Shown here: positions 1 through 9,584 of the stretch, in pieces
How the letters are laid out: the number at the start of each line of letters is the position of its first letter
Numbering within the stretch: the first letter of the stretch is position 1
Assembly: GCF_023715725.1 (NCBI RefSeq)
Contig: NZ_JAMBOT010000001.1
Coordinates: 310,001-374,000, forward strand
Direction: 5' to 3'
DNA length: 64,000 bases
From: Paenibacillus pasadenensis
Lineage (GTDB): Bacteria; Bacillota; Bacilli; Paenibacillales; Paenibacillaceae
Notes under the pieces: generated by a model
The model's database searches: none
Told to the model about the DNA's origin: nothing
Seen by the model: only the letters and a program-made list of their open reading frames with translations
Position numbers and translations under genes: made by a program

Positions 1-201
1 ACAGATTTGATAGAACTCGCTCATGATGGAATCTCTCTCAGAGCTGTCCACCTTGCGGACATTGGCGATTTCGAGCGTCAACTGCTCGATTTCTTCCTCC
101 CGCAGGTTTTTGAATATTTGTGCAGAAACTTCCGGCCCCAGCGTAATGAGCAGTATGGCGGCCTTTTGTCGGCCAGTTAAAGTTTGCATCGCTTTAGCCA
201 C
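1..201 (-). CDS. fliG: Flagellar motor switch protein FliG, N-terminal part (cut by window edge)
   Basis: Sixty-seven codons are visible, beginning at a GTG preceded by GGAGGG. They read VAKAMQTLTGRQKAAILLIT and continue with LGPEVSAQIFKNLREEEIE. This is the FliG N-terminal domain that docks on the FliF MS-ring. In the family FliG forms the C-ring layer that couples stator torque to rotation. The start lies 10 bp downstream of the fliF stop, so the two genes are in the same operon and probably translationally linked. The rest of the protein is outside the window. Confidence 0.93.
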   Translation of the reverse strand, partial: MAKAMQTLTGRQKAAILLITLGPEVSAQIFKNLREEEIEQLTLEIANVRKVDSSERDSIMSEFYQIC

Positions 202-211
202 GAAAGCCCTC

Positions 212-1777
212 CTATTCTTCTACCAGCCAGGTGCGAAGAAGGTTGACGAACTCATCCGGCTTGCGCTTGGCGAGAGTTTCAAGATTTTTGCGGACCTGAC
301 TGTCGTTGTTCATGCTGTCCAGGTTAATCGATGGATACTCGACCCTTGGCGGGAGCTCTTCTACGAACTCTTCCTCCGCGTTGCGGCGGCGCCTGCGGAT
401 AGCGAGGATAATTCCGCCAATCAAAGCTGCGGCTGCAACTGCGATTGCGGCAATCCATCCGGCGGACAAACCTGCAGCCCCAAGGCTTCCGCCCGATCCG
501 GCAAAGTTTTGTCCAATTACCGAAACTTTTTTGGAGATCAGCGCGTCATTACTTACGTCTTGTCCGGAATCAATTAATTGCGAACGTACAAAGGAAGTTA
601 AATATTGAGTGATTTGATTTTGAGTTTCCGGGTTTAATAGATTAGTAGGCAAGCCTACGCTAATGCTCAAATCTTTGACGGAGTATGGACCTCCGACAAC
701 GGTGTTTTTGATCCGGTTTACATCGTAGTTAGTCGTGCGGGAATTTTTCTCGGTTGTGCTGTTAGCTCCGTCCGTGGAAGAATAACCTGGAACATCGGTT
801 TCTCCCGTTCCGGCTACACCGCCGACGCTGCCGTTTGAGCCTTCCGAGCTTTCGCTTTCTTCCTGCTGGCTGACCACGATGCCGTTGTTGTTATTGTCAT
901 CGAGAGGCTTGACAAGATCTTCAACTCGGTTCGTCTGATCAAAGTTGAGGCTGCTCGTAACACTTACAACGAGATTTTCGCTTCCAAGCATTGGACCGAG
1001 GAACTGTTCAATGTTGCGTTTTAGCTCCGCCTCGTACTTCTTTTTAATCTGGAACTGGGAATCTGCGCTGCCCGTACCGGCCAAAGCGCCGCCAGCCTTA
1101 GAGGAAGGCGTTAATTCTCCTTGAGGACTTGTAATGGTAATATCTTCAACCTTGAGGTTAGGGACAGAGGTTTTCACCAGATTAAAATATCCGTCGATTT
1201 CATCTTGGCTCGGTCTGAAGCCGGGCTTAAATTTCATGACTACGGATACCGAGGCGCCTGAGCCCTCATCCGGCTGGGCAAATACGCTTTCCTTCGGAAG
1301 ATTGACAACAACCTTGCTAGAGGAGACGCCCTGCATCGCATTTAACAGCTGTTGAATTTCGCCGTTTAATGCATTTTTGTACCGGACGTTGAATTCATTG
1401 TCGGTCATACCGAATTGCGATGAGCTTGCGCTGAATGCTTCAAAGCCCATAGAACCGTTTTGCACTAAACCTTGCGAACCCGCCCCGACTCTTACCCGGT
1501 CAGCGTCGCTGCTTGGAACCGCTATGGAAGAACCGGCATTTTCAAGCTTGTAGGCAATATTGCTGCTGTCCAGATAAGTCATAATGGCTTGGGCATCCGT
1601 TGTGTCCAGCTCGTTAAATACGGTTTCGTATTGTGTTTTGGAAAGGATTGCTGTTAGCAGGATGATCGTCAGCAGCAGCACTCCAAGCGTGGCTCCGAGC
1701 CAAATCTTCTGTTTTTTCCCCATCGCGCCCCAGTAATTTTTCATCGAGGCACGGTAACGGGCTACTGTTTCGTTCAC
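212..1777 (-). CDS. fliF: Flagellar MS-ring protein FliF
   Basis: The 521-residue protein has the FliF layout. There is an N-terminal membrane segment at about residues 24-46 (IWLGATLGVLLLTIILLTAI), a YscJ/FliF ring-building region and a periplasm-type Ser/Gly/Asn-rich linker at about residues 305-350. A second membrane segment lies near residues 437-461, followed by an RRRRRN stop-transfer and a cytoplasmic tail ending LRTWLVEE that should bind FliG. FliF assembles the membrane base of the flagellar basal body. It sits in the order flgB-flgC-fliE-fliF-fliG typical of the Bacillus fla/che operon. Its length is normal for Bacillota. Confidence 0.97.
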   Translation of the reverse strand: MNETVARYRASMKNYWGAMGKKQKIWLGATLGVLLLTIILLTAILSKTQYETVFNELDTTDAQAIMTYLDSSNIAYKLENAGSSIAVPSSDADRVRVGAGSQGLVQNGSMGFEAFSASSSQFGMTDNEFNVRYKNALNGEIQQLLNAMQGVSSSKVVVNLPKESVFAQPDEGSGASVSVVMKFKPGFRPSQDEIDGYFNLVKTSVPNLKVEDITITSPQGELTPSSKAGGALAGTGSADSQFQIKKKYEAELKRNIEQFLGPMLGSENLVVSVTSSLNFDQTNRVEDLVKPLDDNNNNGIVVSQQEESESSEGSNGSVGGVAGTGETDVPGYSSTDGANSTTEKNSRTTNYDVNRIKNTVVGGPYSVKDLSISVGLPTNLLNPETQNQITQYLTSFVRSQLIDSGQDVSNDALISKKVSVIGQNFAGSGGSLGAAGLSAGWIAAIAVAAAALIGGIILAIRRRRRNAEEEFVEELPPRVEYPSINLDSMNNDSQVRKNLETLAKRKPDEFVNLLRTWLVEE

Positions 1778-1816
1778 TATTCCACCCCGCAGATTGCTGT
1801 TGCTTGATGCTCAGCC

Positions 1817-2125
1817 CTAGAATTGCATGCGCATGATTTCCTGATAAGCTTCCACAGCTTTGTTCCGGACCTGCGTCACGAGCTGGAGATTTAATTGCGC
1901 CTGCTGCGCGGCTATCATCACTTCCGAGATATCCGCATTGCCTATCAGAAACTGATTATTGACCTTATGTACGTTCTGCTCCTGTGCGCTTACGCTGTCC
2001 AGCGCGCTCTTCAGCATGCTCGAAAAGCTTTCCGTAAGCTCACTTGGTGTCGCTTGCATCGGCTTAGGTGCATTCGTGAGCGGAAGCGACTGTCCGACTT
2101 GAGTTAGCGATAACGGTTGAATCAT
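1817..2125 (-). CDS. fliE: Flagellar hook-basal body complex protein FliE
   Basis: At 102 residues this matches the usual size of FliE, the small adaptor joining the MS-ring to the proximal rod. The C-terminal half (MIAAQQAQLNLQLVTQVRNK, then AVEAYQEIMRMQF) is the conserved helical FliE signature. GAGGAG lies about 9 bp ahead of the ATG. It lies between flgC and fliF, as expected. No signal peptide is seen, since FliE is exported through the flagellar type III apparatus. Confidence 0.95.
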   Translation of the reverse strand: MIQPLSLTQVGQSLPLTNAPKPMQATPSELTESFSSMLKSALDSVSAQEQNVHKVNNQFLIGNADISEVMIAAQQAQLNLQLVTQVRNKAVEAYQEIMRMQF

Positions 2126-2141
2126 TTAAGGCCGCTCCTCT

Positions 2142-2588
2142 CTATTTGCCGATTTCGAGCGCTTTAACGAACATGGCCTTCGTCGCATTTAACGCGGTGA
2201 CGTTTGCCTCATACGAACGCGACGCCGAGATCATGTCGACCATTTCTTTTGTTACATCGACGTTCGGCATCCGCACATATCCGCTCGCATCCGCGTCAGG
2301 ATGGGTTGGATTGTAGACGAGCTTTTCTGGCGTCTTGTCCTCGATAATTCCTGCAACCTTGACTCCCTGGTTTTTGCCGCCCATTTCGTCCTGAAGCATC
2401 GATGCAAAGCTGCCCTGTTTCATCGGCTCCATCACAACCATCTTGCGTTTGTAAGGCTGAAATTCTCCATTTACAAATGATCCGCGCGTTGTTTCGGCGT
2501 TTGCGATATTCGATGAAATTACATCCATGCGCAATCTTTGCGCTGTCAGCGCGGACGCGCTAATGTCGAAGCCGTTTGTCAGTTTCAT
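2142..2588 (-). CDS. flgC: Flagellar basal-body rod protein FlgC
   Basis: The 148-residue protein has the N-terminal rod/hook motif (FDISASALTAQRLRMDVISS followed by NIANAETT) and the C-terminal coiled region VDMISASRSYEANVTALNAT that define FlgC. It forms part of the proximal rod of the basal body. It begins 3 bp after the flgB stop and is followed closely by fliE, so all are read from one transcript. Confidence 0.96.
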   Translation of the reverse strand: MKLTNGFDISASALTAQRLRMDVISSNIANAETTRGSFVNGEFQPYKRKMVVMEPMKQGSFASMLQDEMGGKNQGVKVAGIIEDKTPEKLVYNPTHPDADASGYVRMPNVDVTKEMVDMISASRSYEANVTALNATKAMFVKALEIGK

Positions 2589-2591
2589 CGA

Positions 2592-3005
2592 TTATCCTCT
2601 CCCGTCCATCGCCATGCGCAGCATCGAGATTTCATGATTGATCTGCTGAATGTAAGAATTGTAGCGGAGCTGATTTTTGGCCTGCAGCGCCATTTCACGA
2701 TCAATATCAACGTTGCTGCCGTTGTTGTTTATGACCGAGGTCTCATCCGTTACTAGTCTCGCTTGAGGTAATTGGTTCGAAAGTCCTATTTGGAAATGCC
2801 TTTCATTTGTCCTTTTACCCACCAAAGACCTACTACCAGACTCATCCATCTGCTCGGCAAGCAGCTCCTCGAATACGAGCTCGGAACGCTTAAAATTCGG
2901 AGTATCCGAATTGGAAATATTATCCGATATAATTTGCTGCCTCGATTCGGCAGCCTTCATCGCCCCGACAAGCCTGTTAAAATCCGCGCCTCCCAAGACA
3001 TTCAA
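2592..3005 (-). CDS. flgB: Flagellar basal-body rod protein FlgB
   Basis: The 137-residue protein has the rod motif (SRQQIISDNISNSDTPNFKR) near the N-terminus and the C-terminal helix NQLRYNSYIQQINHEISMLR. It is the first gene of the flagellar operon here. The predicted start is a TTG, with AAAGTGGTGA (close to the ideal AAAGGAGGTGA) about 8 bp upstream; no better in-frame ATG exists. FlgB is a proximal rod subunit exported by the flagellar secretion system. The codY terminator upstream separates this operon from codY. Confidence 0.95.
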   Translation of the reverse strand: MNVLGGADFNRLVGAMKAAESRQQIISDNISNSDTPNFKRSELVFEELLAEQMDESGSRSLVGKRTNERHFQIGLSNQLPQARLVTDETSVINNNGSNVDIDREMALQAKNQLRYNSYIQQINHEISMLRMAMDGRG

Positions 3006-3165
3006 CCCAATTTCACCACTTTCCGACGAATTTCTCGTATCTCTTATTCAACAAACCTTTCTCCATTCCTGCTTTCTTCGACAGAGAAAATTAAAAAAAT
3101 GAGAAACTAATGTCGAGATTTGCCGACACGCTTATCTTCCTAAATTTCCATATTTATTACAATGA
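3006..3165 (-). promoter_or_regulatory. Upstream region of the flagellar operon with a possible CodY half-site
   Basis: This spacer between the codY terminator and flgB must hold the fla/che promoter, unless transcription reads through from codY. I could not find a convincing sigma-A or sigma-D hexamer pair. A plus-strand GAGAAAATT near 3083-3092 matches half of the CodY box AATTTTCWGAAAATT but the other half is poor. In B. subtilis CodY represses this operon, so the half-site is worth noting but is weak evidence. Confidence 0.3.
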
Positions 3166-3171
3166 GAAAAA

Positions 3172-3199
3172 AGCCCTATCTTTATATAAAGATAGGGCT
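3172..3199 (-). terminator. Intrinsic terminator downstream of codY
   Basis: A perfect AT-rich stem (AGCCCTATCTTTA paired with TAAAGATAGGGCT) is followed on the minus strand by six T residues. It lies 24 bp beyond the codY stop and separates codY from the flagellar operon. Confidence 0.9.
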
Positions 3200-3222
3200 A
3201 ATATGGGACTATTGTCCCCCAA

Positions 3223-3993
3223 TCAACTCTTTAATTTTCTTAATTCTTCCAAAAGTTGTGGATTTAGGATACGGATGTAGGTCCCTTTCATCCCAAGTGA
3301 TCGCGTTTCGATGACTCCAGCACTTTCAAGTTTGCGTAGCGCGTTAACTATCACGGATCTAGTAATTCCGACCCGGTCTGCAATTTTGGAGGCGACCAGA
3401 AGACCCTCTTTGCCCTCCAGCTCTTCAAAAATATGCTCCACCGCCTCCATCTCGCTGAACGAAAGCGAGCCCATGGCAACAGCGACTACCGCGCGGCTTC
3501 TTGCCTCCAGAGCGATTTCCTCTGCACGCTCGCGCAAAATCTCCATCCCTACAATCGTCGATCCATATTCGGCGAGAATCAGATCGTCGTCGTCAAAAGC
3601 TCCGTTAGGACGGGATAGCACAACCGTTCCGAGCCGGTCCCCTCCGCCTGTCACAGGAACGACACACATGATCTCCTGCGTTCCCATAAACGGAAATACA
3701 GACGCGATGCCCGGATCGGGCTCTACATTGGTAGCCGGTTCGTTCGTTGCCAGAAACCGGTCGTTGCTGTCATTCGGAAAACGCAGCTCCTCCGACGCGA
3801 GATTTCGGAACTGATCATGGTCGAAACGGTCCACCGCCGCGCAGCCGAGAATTTTGCCTCTGCGGCTGACAACAAATATGTTCGCCTGTATAACCGAGCT
3901 GAGCACCTCGGCCATTTCCCTGAAGCTCAAGGCTTTGCCTGCGGCCCTTTGCAGCAGTCTGTTCATCGTTCTTGTTTTCGTCAATAAAGTCAT
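3223..3993 (-). CDS. codY: GTP- and branched-chain amino acid-sensing global repressor CodY
   Basis: The 256-residue protein has the CodY layout: an N-terminal GAF-type sensor domain (about residues 1-155, including SVIQANIFVVSRRGKILG) that binds Ile/Leu/Val in the family, and a C-terminal winged helix-turn-helix (ADRVGITRSVIVNALRKLES, then AGVIETRSLGMKGTYIRILN). CodY represses catabolic, motility and competence genes in rich conditions. It directly follows hslV-hslU, as in B. subtilis, though xerC (codV) is absent from this cluster. The start ATG is preceded by GGGGGG about 12 bp upstream. Confidence 0.97.
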   Translation of the reverse strand: MTLLTKTRTMNRLLQRAAGKALSFREMAEVLSSVIQANIFVVSRRGKILGCAAVDRFDHDQFRNLASEELRFPNDSNDRFLATNEPATNVEPDPGIASVFPFMGTQEIMCVVPVTGGGDRLGTVVLSRPNGAFDDDDLILAEYGSTIVGMEILRERAEEIALEARSRAVVAVAMGSLSFSEMEAVEHIFEELEGKEGLLVASKIADRVGITRSVIVNALRKLESAGVIETRSLGMKGTYIRILNPQLLEELRKLKS

Positions 3994-4027
3994 GATTAAT
4001 AGTTGCCCCCCGAAACCTCTTGCGTTG

Positions 4028-5422
4028 CTATAAAATGTACTGGCTCAGATCGCGGTTCTGAGCGATTGAACCAAGCTTCTCCCTAACATACTCCGGTGTA
4101 ATAAGCAGGCTCTCCAGCGTCAAATCTGGCGCCTCAAACGAAAGATCTTCCAGCAGCTTTTCCAAAATCGTATGCAGCCTGCGCGCCCCGATGTTTTCCG
4201 TATTGCGGTTTACCTCCGCAGCAATGGACGCAAGCTCTGCAATCGCTTCATCCGAAAACGATATATCGATTCCCTCGGTTGCAAGCAGCGCGGTATATTG
4301 CTTGGTTAAAGCGTTTTTAGGCTCCTTCAAAATCTGGATGAAATCATCCAGACTAAGCGAGGTAAGCTCCACCCGGATTGGAAAACGCCCCTGCAGCTCG
4401 GGTATCAGATCCGCCGGTTTGGATACATGGAATGCGCCTGCCGCGATAAACAGCATATAATCCGTTTTGACTGCGCCGTATTTGGTCATAATCGTCGAGC
4501 CCTCGACGATGGGCAAAATGTCCCGCTGTACGCCTTCGCGGGATACATCCGGCCCGGAGCCTTTGGACGGGCTGGCGATTTTATCGATTTCATCAAGGAA
4601 TATGATGCCGGACTGCTCGGCACGGTTAACCGACTCCGCAATGACATCATCCATATCGATCAGCTTTCCGGCTTCCTCCTGCGTCAGCACCTTGCGGGCT
4701 TCCTTCACGCTGAGCTTGCGGCGCTTGGTCCGCTTCGGCATGAACTGCCCCATCAGCTCCTGCATATTCATGCCCATCATCTCGTTGCCTTGGCCGCCGA
4801 GCATATCCATCATCGTCGGCGAAGTATCCTCAACATCGAGCTCCAGCATATCTTTCTCCAGCTCTCCGGCTAACAGCTTGGCGCGGACTGCCTGGCGTTT
4901 GGCTGCAAGCTCCGGCTCCGACGATTTATCTTCGGCTTCCTCTTCCCGCCCGCCGCCGCCAAACAGCATTTCGAGCGGGTTTTTGCCGCTTTTTGCTTTT
5001 ACAGGCGAAGGAACGAGCAGCTCAACGAGACGTTCGTTGGCAAGCTCCTCCGCTTTATCCTTCACCTTTTCCATACGCTCGGATTTAACCATGCGAATAG
5101 CGACTTCCACCAAATCGCGGACCATTGCTTCCACATCGCGGCCGACATAACCGACCTCGGTAAATTTGGTTGCCTCCACCTTGACAAAAGGAGCGCCGAC
5201 CAGCTTGGCCAGCCTGCGGGCAATTTCGGTTTTGCCGACTCCCGTAGGGCCGATCATCAAAATATTTTTGGGCACGATCTCATCGCGCAGGCTTTCTTCA
5301 AGACGGCTGCGGCGGTAGCGGTTGCGCAGCGCAACGGCTACCGATCGTTTGGCCTGCTTTTGTCCGACGATATATTTGTCCAATTCAGCGACGATTTGAC
5401 GCGGAGTCATAGCTTCCTTCAT
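4028..5422 (-). CDS. hslU: ATP-dependent protease ATPase subunit HslU (ClpY)
   Basis: This is the AAA+ unfoldase that feeds substrates into HslV. The N-terminus ([20 protein letters not shown]) is family-typical. Walker A is [11 protein letters not shown], Walker B is [11 protein letters not shown], and a variable I-domain with [15 protein letters not shown] lies between them at about residues 150-210. The C-terminus SLSQ-like tail (RDLSQYIL) fits the tail that inserts into HslV. I chose the ATG at 5422, with AGAAGGAG 8 bp upstream, over a GTG three codons earlier that falls in the spacer. It begins 45 bp after hslV. Confidence 0.96.
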   Translation of the reverse strand: MKEAMTPRQIVAELDKYIVGQKQAKRSVAVALRNRYRRSRLEESLRDEIVPKNILMIGPTGVGKTEIARRLAKLVGAPFVKVEATKFTEVGYVGRDVEAMVRDLVEVAIRMVKSERMEKVKDKAEELANERLVELLVPSPVKAKSGKNPLEMLFGGGGREEEAEDKSSEPELAAKRQAVRAKLLAGELEKDMLELDVEDTSPTMMDMLGGQGNEMMGMNMQELMGQFMPKRTKRRKLSVKEARKVLTQEEAGKLIDMDDVIAESVNRAEQSGIIFLDEIDKIASPSKGSGPDVSREGVQRDILPIVEGSTIMTKYGAVKTDYMLFIAAGAFHVSKPADLIPELQGRFPIRVELTSLSLDDFIQILKEPKNALTKQYTALLATEGIDISFSDEAIAELASIAAEVNRNTENIGARRLHTILEKLLEDLSFEAPDLTLESLLITPEYVREKLGSIAQNRDLSQYIL

Positions 5423-5467
5423 CAGGCTCACTCCTTCTCATTCGTGATTTCACCCTCGCCGGGACGG

Positions 5468-6010
5468 CTAGACTTCTTCCACAATGATGCTGTGATTCGT
5501 AAATACGCAAATTTCGGCAGCCGTTTCCAGCGCCGCCTGAGCCATATCTCTAGCGCTCATGTCTGGAGCGTGTTTTTTGAGCGCTCTTGCCGCCGCCAGC
5601 GCAAAGCTGCCGCCGGAGCCAATAGCCAGAATCCCGTCATCCGGCTCAATGACCTCGCCATTGCCGGAAATGAGCAGAAGACCGGAGCTGTCCATGACGA
5701 GCAGCATCGCCTCCAGCCTTCGCAGCACACGGTCGGAGCGCCATTCCTTCGCCAGCTCCACCGCCGCCCGCTGCAAATTGCCGTGATGCTCCTCCAGCTT
5801 GCTTTCGAACTTTTCGAACAGCGTAATAGCGTCCGCAACCGAGCCCGCAAAGCCTGCGGCTACCTGACCGCGGTAAAGACGCCTTACTTTTTTGGCGGAA
5901 CCTTTCATGATCATGCTGTTGCCGAACGTAACCTGTCCATCCCCCGCAATCGCGCCTTTTCCGTTATGGCGGACGGCGCAGATCGTCGTTGCGTGAAACT
6001 GCATTTCCAC
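5468..6010 (-). CDS. hslV: ATP-dependent protease peptidase subunit HslV (ClpQ)
   Basis: This proteasome-beta-like peptidase matches HslV throughout: [37 protein letters not shown], and [20 protein letters not shown]. The start is ambiguous: AAGGAGG is best placed for the GTG at 6010 (V-E-M-Q-F-H), with an ATG at 6004 as the alternative; a TTG at 6041 directly abuts the trmFO stop but lies ahead of the ribosome site. In Bacillus the processed N-terminal residue is the nucleophile (Ser in B. subtilis, Thr in E. coli). Neither start here puts Ser or Thr at position 2, so processing up to the ATT motif would be needed. Confidence 0.95.
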   Translation of the reverse strand: MEMQFHATTICAVRHNGKGAIAGDGQVTFGNSMIMKGSAKKVRRLYRGQVAAGFAGSVADAITLFEKFESKLEEHHGNLQRAAVELAKEWRSDRVLRRLEAMLLVMDSSGLLLISGNGEVIEPDDGILAIGSGGSFALAAARALKKHAPDMSARDMAQAALETAAEICVFTNHSIIVEEV

Positions 6011-6043
6011 GGAATTCTCCTCCTTCTCGGCGCTGGCCGCCAA

Positions 6044-7369
6044 CTATTCGGCTCCGAGGCGCTCCCGTTTAAACTGCTCCAGCGCGGCAAGCGCGCGGTT
6101 AGCGATCGACTCGTTCTTTTCTTTTTTGTTGCGGATACGCTTCTCAAGCGGCGGAAAAAGACCAAAGTTGGCGTTCATCGGCTGGAAATGGCGGAAATCG
6201 GCCGTTGTAATATACTGAGCCATGCTGCCAAGAGCGGTTTCCTGCGGCAGCACAAGCGGCTCCAAACCTTTTGCCAATCGGCCTGCGTTCAAGCCGGCCA
6301 GCAGACCGGATGCCGCCGACTCCACATAACCTTCCACACCTGTCATCTGGCCCGCAAAAAATAGATTGTCGCGCCCCTTGAACTGATACGTAGCCTCAAG
6401 CAGCTTTGGCGAATTGATGAACGTATTCCGGTGCATGACGCCATAACGAACAAACTCGGCGTTTTCCAGGCCGGGAATGAGTGAAAAGACGCGCTTTTGC
6501 TCTCCCCATTTGAGATGAGTCTGAAATCCGACCAGGTTGTACAGCGTGCCGGCTGCATTGTCCTGACGCAGCTGAATGACCGCATGCGGCAGCTTGCCGG
6601 TTCGCGGGTCAATCAGACCAACCGGCTTCATCGGACCAAACAGCACCGTCTGTTTGCCGCGCTGGGCGAGAACTTCGATCGGCATGCAGCCTTCGAAGTA
6701 TACTTCCTTCTCAAATTCCTTCAGCGCCGCCGTCTCCGCCGTTATAAGCGCTTCGTGGAATCGCTCGAATTCCTCCTCGCTCATCGGACAGTTCAGGTAA
6801 GCCGCCTCACCTTTATCGTAGCGGGAAGCCAAATACACCTTATCCATATCTATGGAATCTTTTTCAACAATAGGAGCGGCTGCATCATAAAAATAAAAAT
6901 ACTCTTCGCCCATGAGCTCTTTGATAGCGCCGGACAGCGACGGAGCTGTGAGCGGACCGGTAGCGATGATCGTAATGCCGTCTGCAGGGATGTCTGTAAT
7001 CTCTTCGTTATGAACAGTAATAAGCGGATGATTGCGCAGTGTGCCGGTTACCTCTCCCGAAAATCCGTCGCGGTCCACGGCAAGCGCACCGCCTGCAGGG
7101 ACGGCGTTGCGGTCGGCGGCGCCAAGAATGAGCGAATTGAGCTGCCGCATCTCTTCTTTAAGTACGCCTACGGCATTAGTTAAGCCGTTGGCTCTCAAGC
7201 TGTTGCTGCAAACAAGCTCGGCAAACTTTTCCGTATGGTGGGCAGGGGTCTGCTTGACGGGGCGCATTTCATATAGCTTAACGGGAACGCCTTGCGAAGC
7301 AATTTGCCAAGCCGCCTCGCTTCCGGCCAAGCCGGCTCCGATTACGGTTACATGGGGAGTAGAAGACAA
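6044..7369 (-). CDS. trmFO: Folate/FAD-dependent tRNA (uracil-54-C5) methyltransferase TrmFO
   Basis: The 441-residue flavoprotein begins with the FAD-binding motif [18 protein letters not shown]. It has the TrmFO signatures [20 protein letters not shown] and [20 protein letters not shown], and late [20 protein letters not shown]. In the family it makes ribothymidine at position 54 of tRNA with methylenetetrahydrofolate as methyl donor. It lies between topA and hslV in the conserved dprA-topA-trmFO order. The xerC gene normally found next is absent. Confidence 0.97.
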   Translation of the reverse strand: MSSTPHVTVIGAGLAGSEAAWQIASQGVPVKLYEMRPVKQTPAHHTEKFAELVCSNSLRANGLTNAVGVLKEEMRQLNSLILGAADRNAVPAGGALAVDRDGFSGEVTGTLRNHPLITVHNEEITDIPADGITIIATGPLTAPSLSGAIKELMGEEYFYFYDAAAPIVEKDSIDMDKVYLASRYDKGEAAYLNCPMSEEEFERFHEALITAETAALKEFEKEVYFEGCMPIEVLAQRGKQTVLFGPMKPVGLIDPRTGKLPHAVIQLRQDNAAGTLYNLVGFQTHLKWGEQKRVFSLIPGLENAEFVRYGVMHRNTFINSPKLLEATYQFKGRDNLFFAGQMTGVEGYVESAASGLLAGLNAGRLAKGLEPLVLPQETALGSMAQYITTADFRHFQPMNANFGLFPPLEKRIRNKKEKNESIANRALAALEQFKRERLGAE

Positions 7370-7418
7370 TGATGATTCCTCTCTTTCTCTAGTTCCAATT
7401 CGGGAACAACGGAACGAA

Positions 7419-7444
7419 AGCGGAAAGCCATGGGCTTACCCGCT
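7419..7444 (-). terminator. Hairpin between topA and trmFO with weak U-tract
   Basis: Arms AGCGG-AAGCC and GGCTT-CCGCT flank a three-base loop. On the minus strand this lies downstream of trmFO's upstream neighbour topA, but only TTCGTTCC follows, so termination would be weak or the hairpin may instead stabilise an mRNA end. Confidence 0.35.
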
Positions 7445-7466
7445 CTCCGCTCCCGACCGACCGCTG

Positions 7467-9560
7467 TTATCCTAATTCATGATCTTCCGGCAGCTCTTCG
7501 TTAAAGTCACAGGAAGGGCATTGATACCGCGCACCGGTTTTGTTGCGCTTGATGACGAGCATTGCGTTGCATTCCGGACATGGCTTGCCGGCTGGACGGT
7601 CCCAGGATACGTAATCGCAGCCCGGATACTGATCGCAGCCATAAAAGATGCGGCCTTTTTTGCTGCGCCGCTCGATAATTTGGCCTTCCGCGCATTTCGG
7701 GCAAGGTACGCCGATATTTTTGACGATCGGCTTTGTATTGCGGCAGTCAGGGAAACCGGAGCAGGCGAGGAACTTGCCGAAACGGCCCATTTTGTAGACC
7801 ATCGGCATTCCGCATTTCTCGCATACTTCATCGGAAACCTCGTCCTGCAGCTCAACTTCCTTCATCTCTTCTTCAGCAACTTCAAGCCGCTTTTCAAAGG
7901 ATTCGTAAAATTGGGCTAACACCTTCACCCAATCTTCCTTGCCCTCTTCAACATGGTCGAGGTCGCCTTCCATATGCGCGGTAAACTCGGCGTCGAGAAT
8001 TTCGGGGAAAAACTCTTCCATAAGCTGGATAACAAGCTCACCAAGCTCGGTCGGAATGAACTTTTTCTCCTCAATGGCGACATAACCGCGCTTCTGAATC
8101 GTTTCCAGCGTTGGCGCATACGTACTCGGACGCCCGATGCCAAGCTCCTCCAGCGTACGAACAAGACGCGCTTCCGTATAACGCGGCGGCGGCTGGGTGA
8201 AATGCTGCTTCGGCTCGATGGATTCCGCCTTGATAGTATCTCCCGGCTCCATCGCCGGAAGGAATTTATCCTCTTCGGTCGTGCCGTCGTCATTGCCCTC
8301 AACGTACACTTTCATGAACCCCGGGAACTTCACTTTGGAACCGGATGCGCGGAAAACAGCTTCTCCAACCTTCATGTCGACCGTCATCGTATCCAGTACA
8401 GCGGAGCTCATTTGGCTCGCGACATAACGTTCCCATACAAGCTTGTAAAGACGGTATTGGTCGCGGCTGAGGAACTCCTTGACCGCATCCGGCTCCCAAG
8501 CCATCGAGGTCGGGCGGATCGCTTCATGGGCGTCCTGGGCGTTGGAGTTCTTTTTTAAATAAACGCGCGGCTGCTCGGGATAATAATCCGGACCGTATTT
8601 GCCGACGATGAACTCTTTTGTTTCCTCTTGGGCGACCGGAGAAATCCTCGTGGAGTCCGTTCTCATATAGGTAATCAGACCGGCGGTTCCTTCTTTGCCC
8701 AAATCTACGCCCTCGTACAGCTGCTGAGCAACCGACATCGTTTTGGAAGCGCGGAAACCGAGCTTGCGTGCCGCTTCCTGTTGCAGGGAGCTTGTAATGA
8801 AAGGAGGCGCCGGATTACGCAGACGCTCTTTCTCCTTCACTTCCGCAATGGTAAAGCTTTCGCCTTTAATCGCATCCAGCACAATCGTTACTTCCGCTTC
8901 GCTGCGCAGCTCCGACTTATCTCCCCGGAAGGAATGGAACTTGGCTTCAAAAGCCGATTTGCCCTTTTGCAGCCCGGCCGTAATTGACCAGTACTCCTCT
9001 GGAATGAACGCCTCGATCTCGTTTTCCCGGTCGCTGATCAGCTTTACCGCTACCGATTGAACGCGTCCGGCGGACAGGCCCTTTTTGACCTTTTTCCAGA
9101 GCAGCGGACTGATTTTGTAACCGACGAGACGGTCCAGAATACGGCGTGCCTGTTGGGCGTTGACGAGATCCATGTCAATTTTACGCGGTGTTTTGAAGGC
9201 ATCCTTAACGGCTTGTTTCGTAATTTCATTAAATACGACCCGGCAGCTATCCGTTTCGTTCAGATCCAGATAGTGCGCCAAATGCCAGGCAATAGCTTCC
9301 CCTTCGCGATCCGGGTCAGCCGCGAGATAAACTTTTTTAACTTTTTTGCTGGCTTCCTTCAATTCTTTCAGTACGGAGCCTTTGCCCCGAATTGTAATGT
9401 ATTTGGGATTAAAATCGTTCTCGACTTCGACGCCGATTTGGCTTTTCGGCAAATCGCGGATATGGCCCATGGAGGCTTTAACGATAAATTTGCTTCCCAA
9501 ATATTTGCCAATCGTCTTCGCTTTTGCCGGTGATTCGACAATGACAAGTGAATCGGCCAT
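7467..9560 (-). CDS. topA: DNA topoisomerase I (type IA)
   Basis: The protein is about 697 residues. The TOPRIM domain comes first ([19 protein letters not shown], with the acidic motif [12 protein letters not shown]). It is followed by the type IA core with the catalytic tyrosine in [14 protein letters not shown], and three C-terminal zinc-ribbon repeats with CxxC pairs ([24 protein letters not shown]). It relaxes negative supercoils. The ATG at 9560 is chosen because GAAGGAGG lies 7 bp before it; the longer in-frame TTG start would put the ribosome site inside the protein. It is preceded by dprA, as in Bacillus. Confidence 0.97.
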   Translation of the reverse strand: MADSLVIVESPAKAKTIGKYLGSKFIVKASMGHIRDLPKSQIGVEVENDFNPKYITIRGKGSVLKELKEASKKVKKVYLAADPDREGEAIAWHLAHYLDLNETDSCRVVFNEITKQAVKDAFKTPRKIDMDLVNAQQARRILDRLVGYKISPLLWKKVKKGLSAGRVQSVAVKLISDRENEIEAFIPEEYWSITAGLQKGKSAFEAKFHSFRGDKSELRSEAEVTIVLDAIKGESFTIAEVKEKERLRNPAPPFITSSLQQEAARKLGFRASKTMSVAQQLYEGVDLGKEGTAGLITYMRTDSTRISPVAQEETKEFIVGKYGPDYYPEQPRVYLKKNSNAQDAHEAIRPTSMAWEPDAVKEFLSRDQYRLYKLVWERYVASQMSSAVLDTMTVDMKVGEAVFRASGSKVKFPGFMKVYVEGNDDGTTEEDKFLPAMEPGDTIKAESIEPKQHFTQPPPRYTEARLVRTLEELGIGRPSTYAPTLETIQKRGYVAIEEKKFIPTELGELVIQLMEEFFPEILDAEFTAHMEGDLDHVEEGKEDWVKVLAQFYESFEKRLEVAEEEMKEVELQDEVSDEVCEKCGMPMVYKMGRFGKFLACSGFPDCRNTKPIVKNIGVPCPKCAEGQIIERRSKKGRIFYGCDQYPGCDYVSWDRPAGKPCPECNAMLVIKRNKTGARYQCPSCDFNEELPEDHELG

Positions 9561-9584
9561 TTTGGCGTCCTCCTTCAAAGCTGC

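Noticed and set aside
3083..3105. Full CodY box ahead of flgB
   Set aside because: Only one half of the 15-bp palindrome matches, so it is mentioned as a weak half-site and not called.
6497..7183. 228-codon frame antisense to trmFO
   Set aside because: trmFO is full length with all family motifs; the antisense frame has no start signal or domain.
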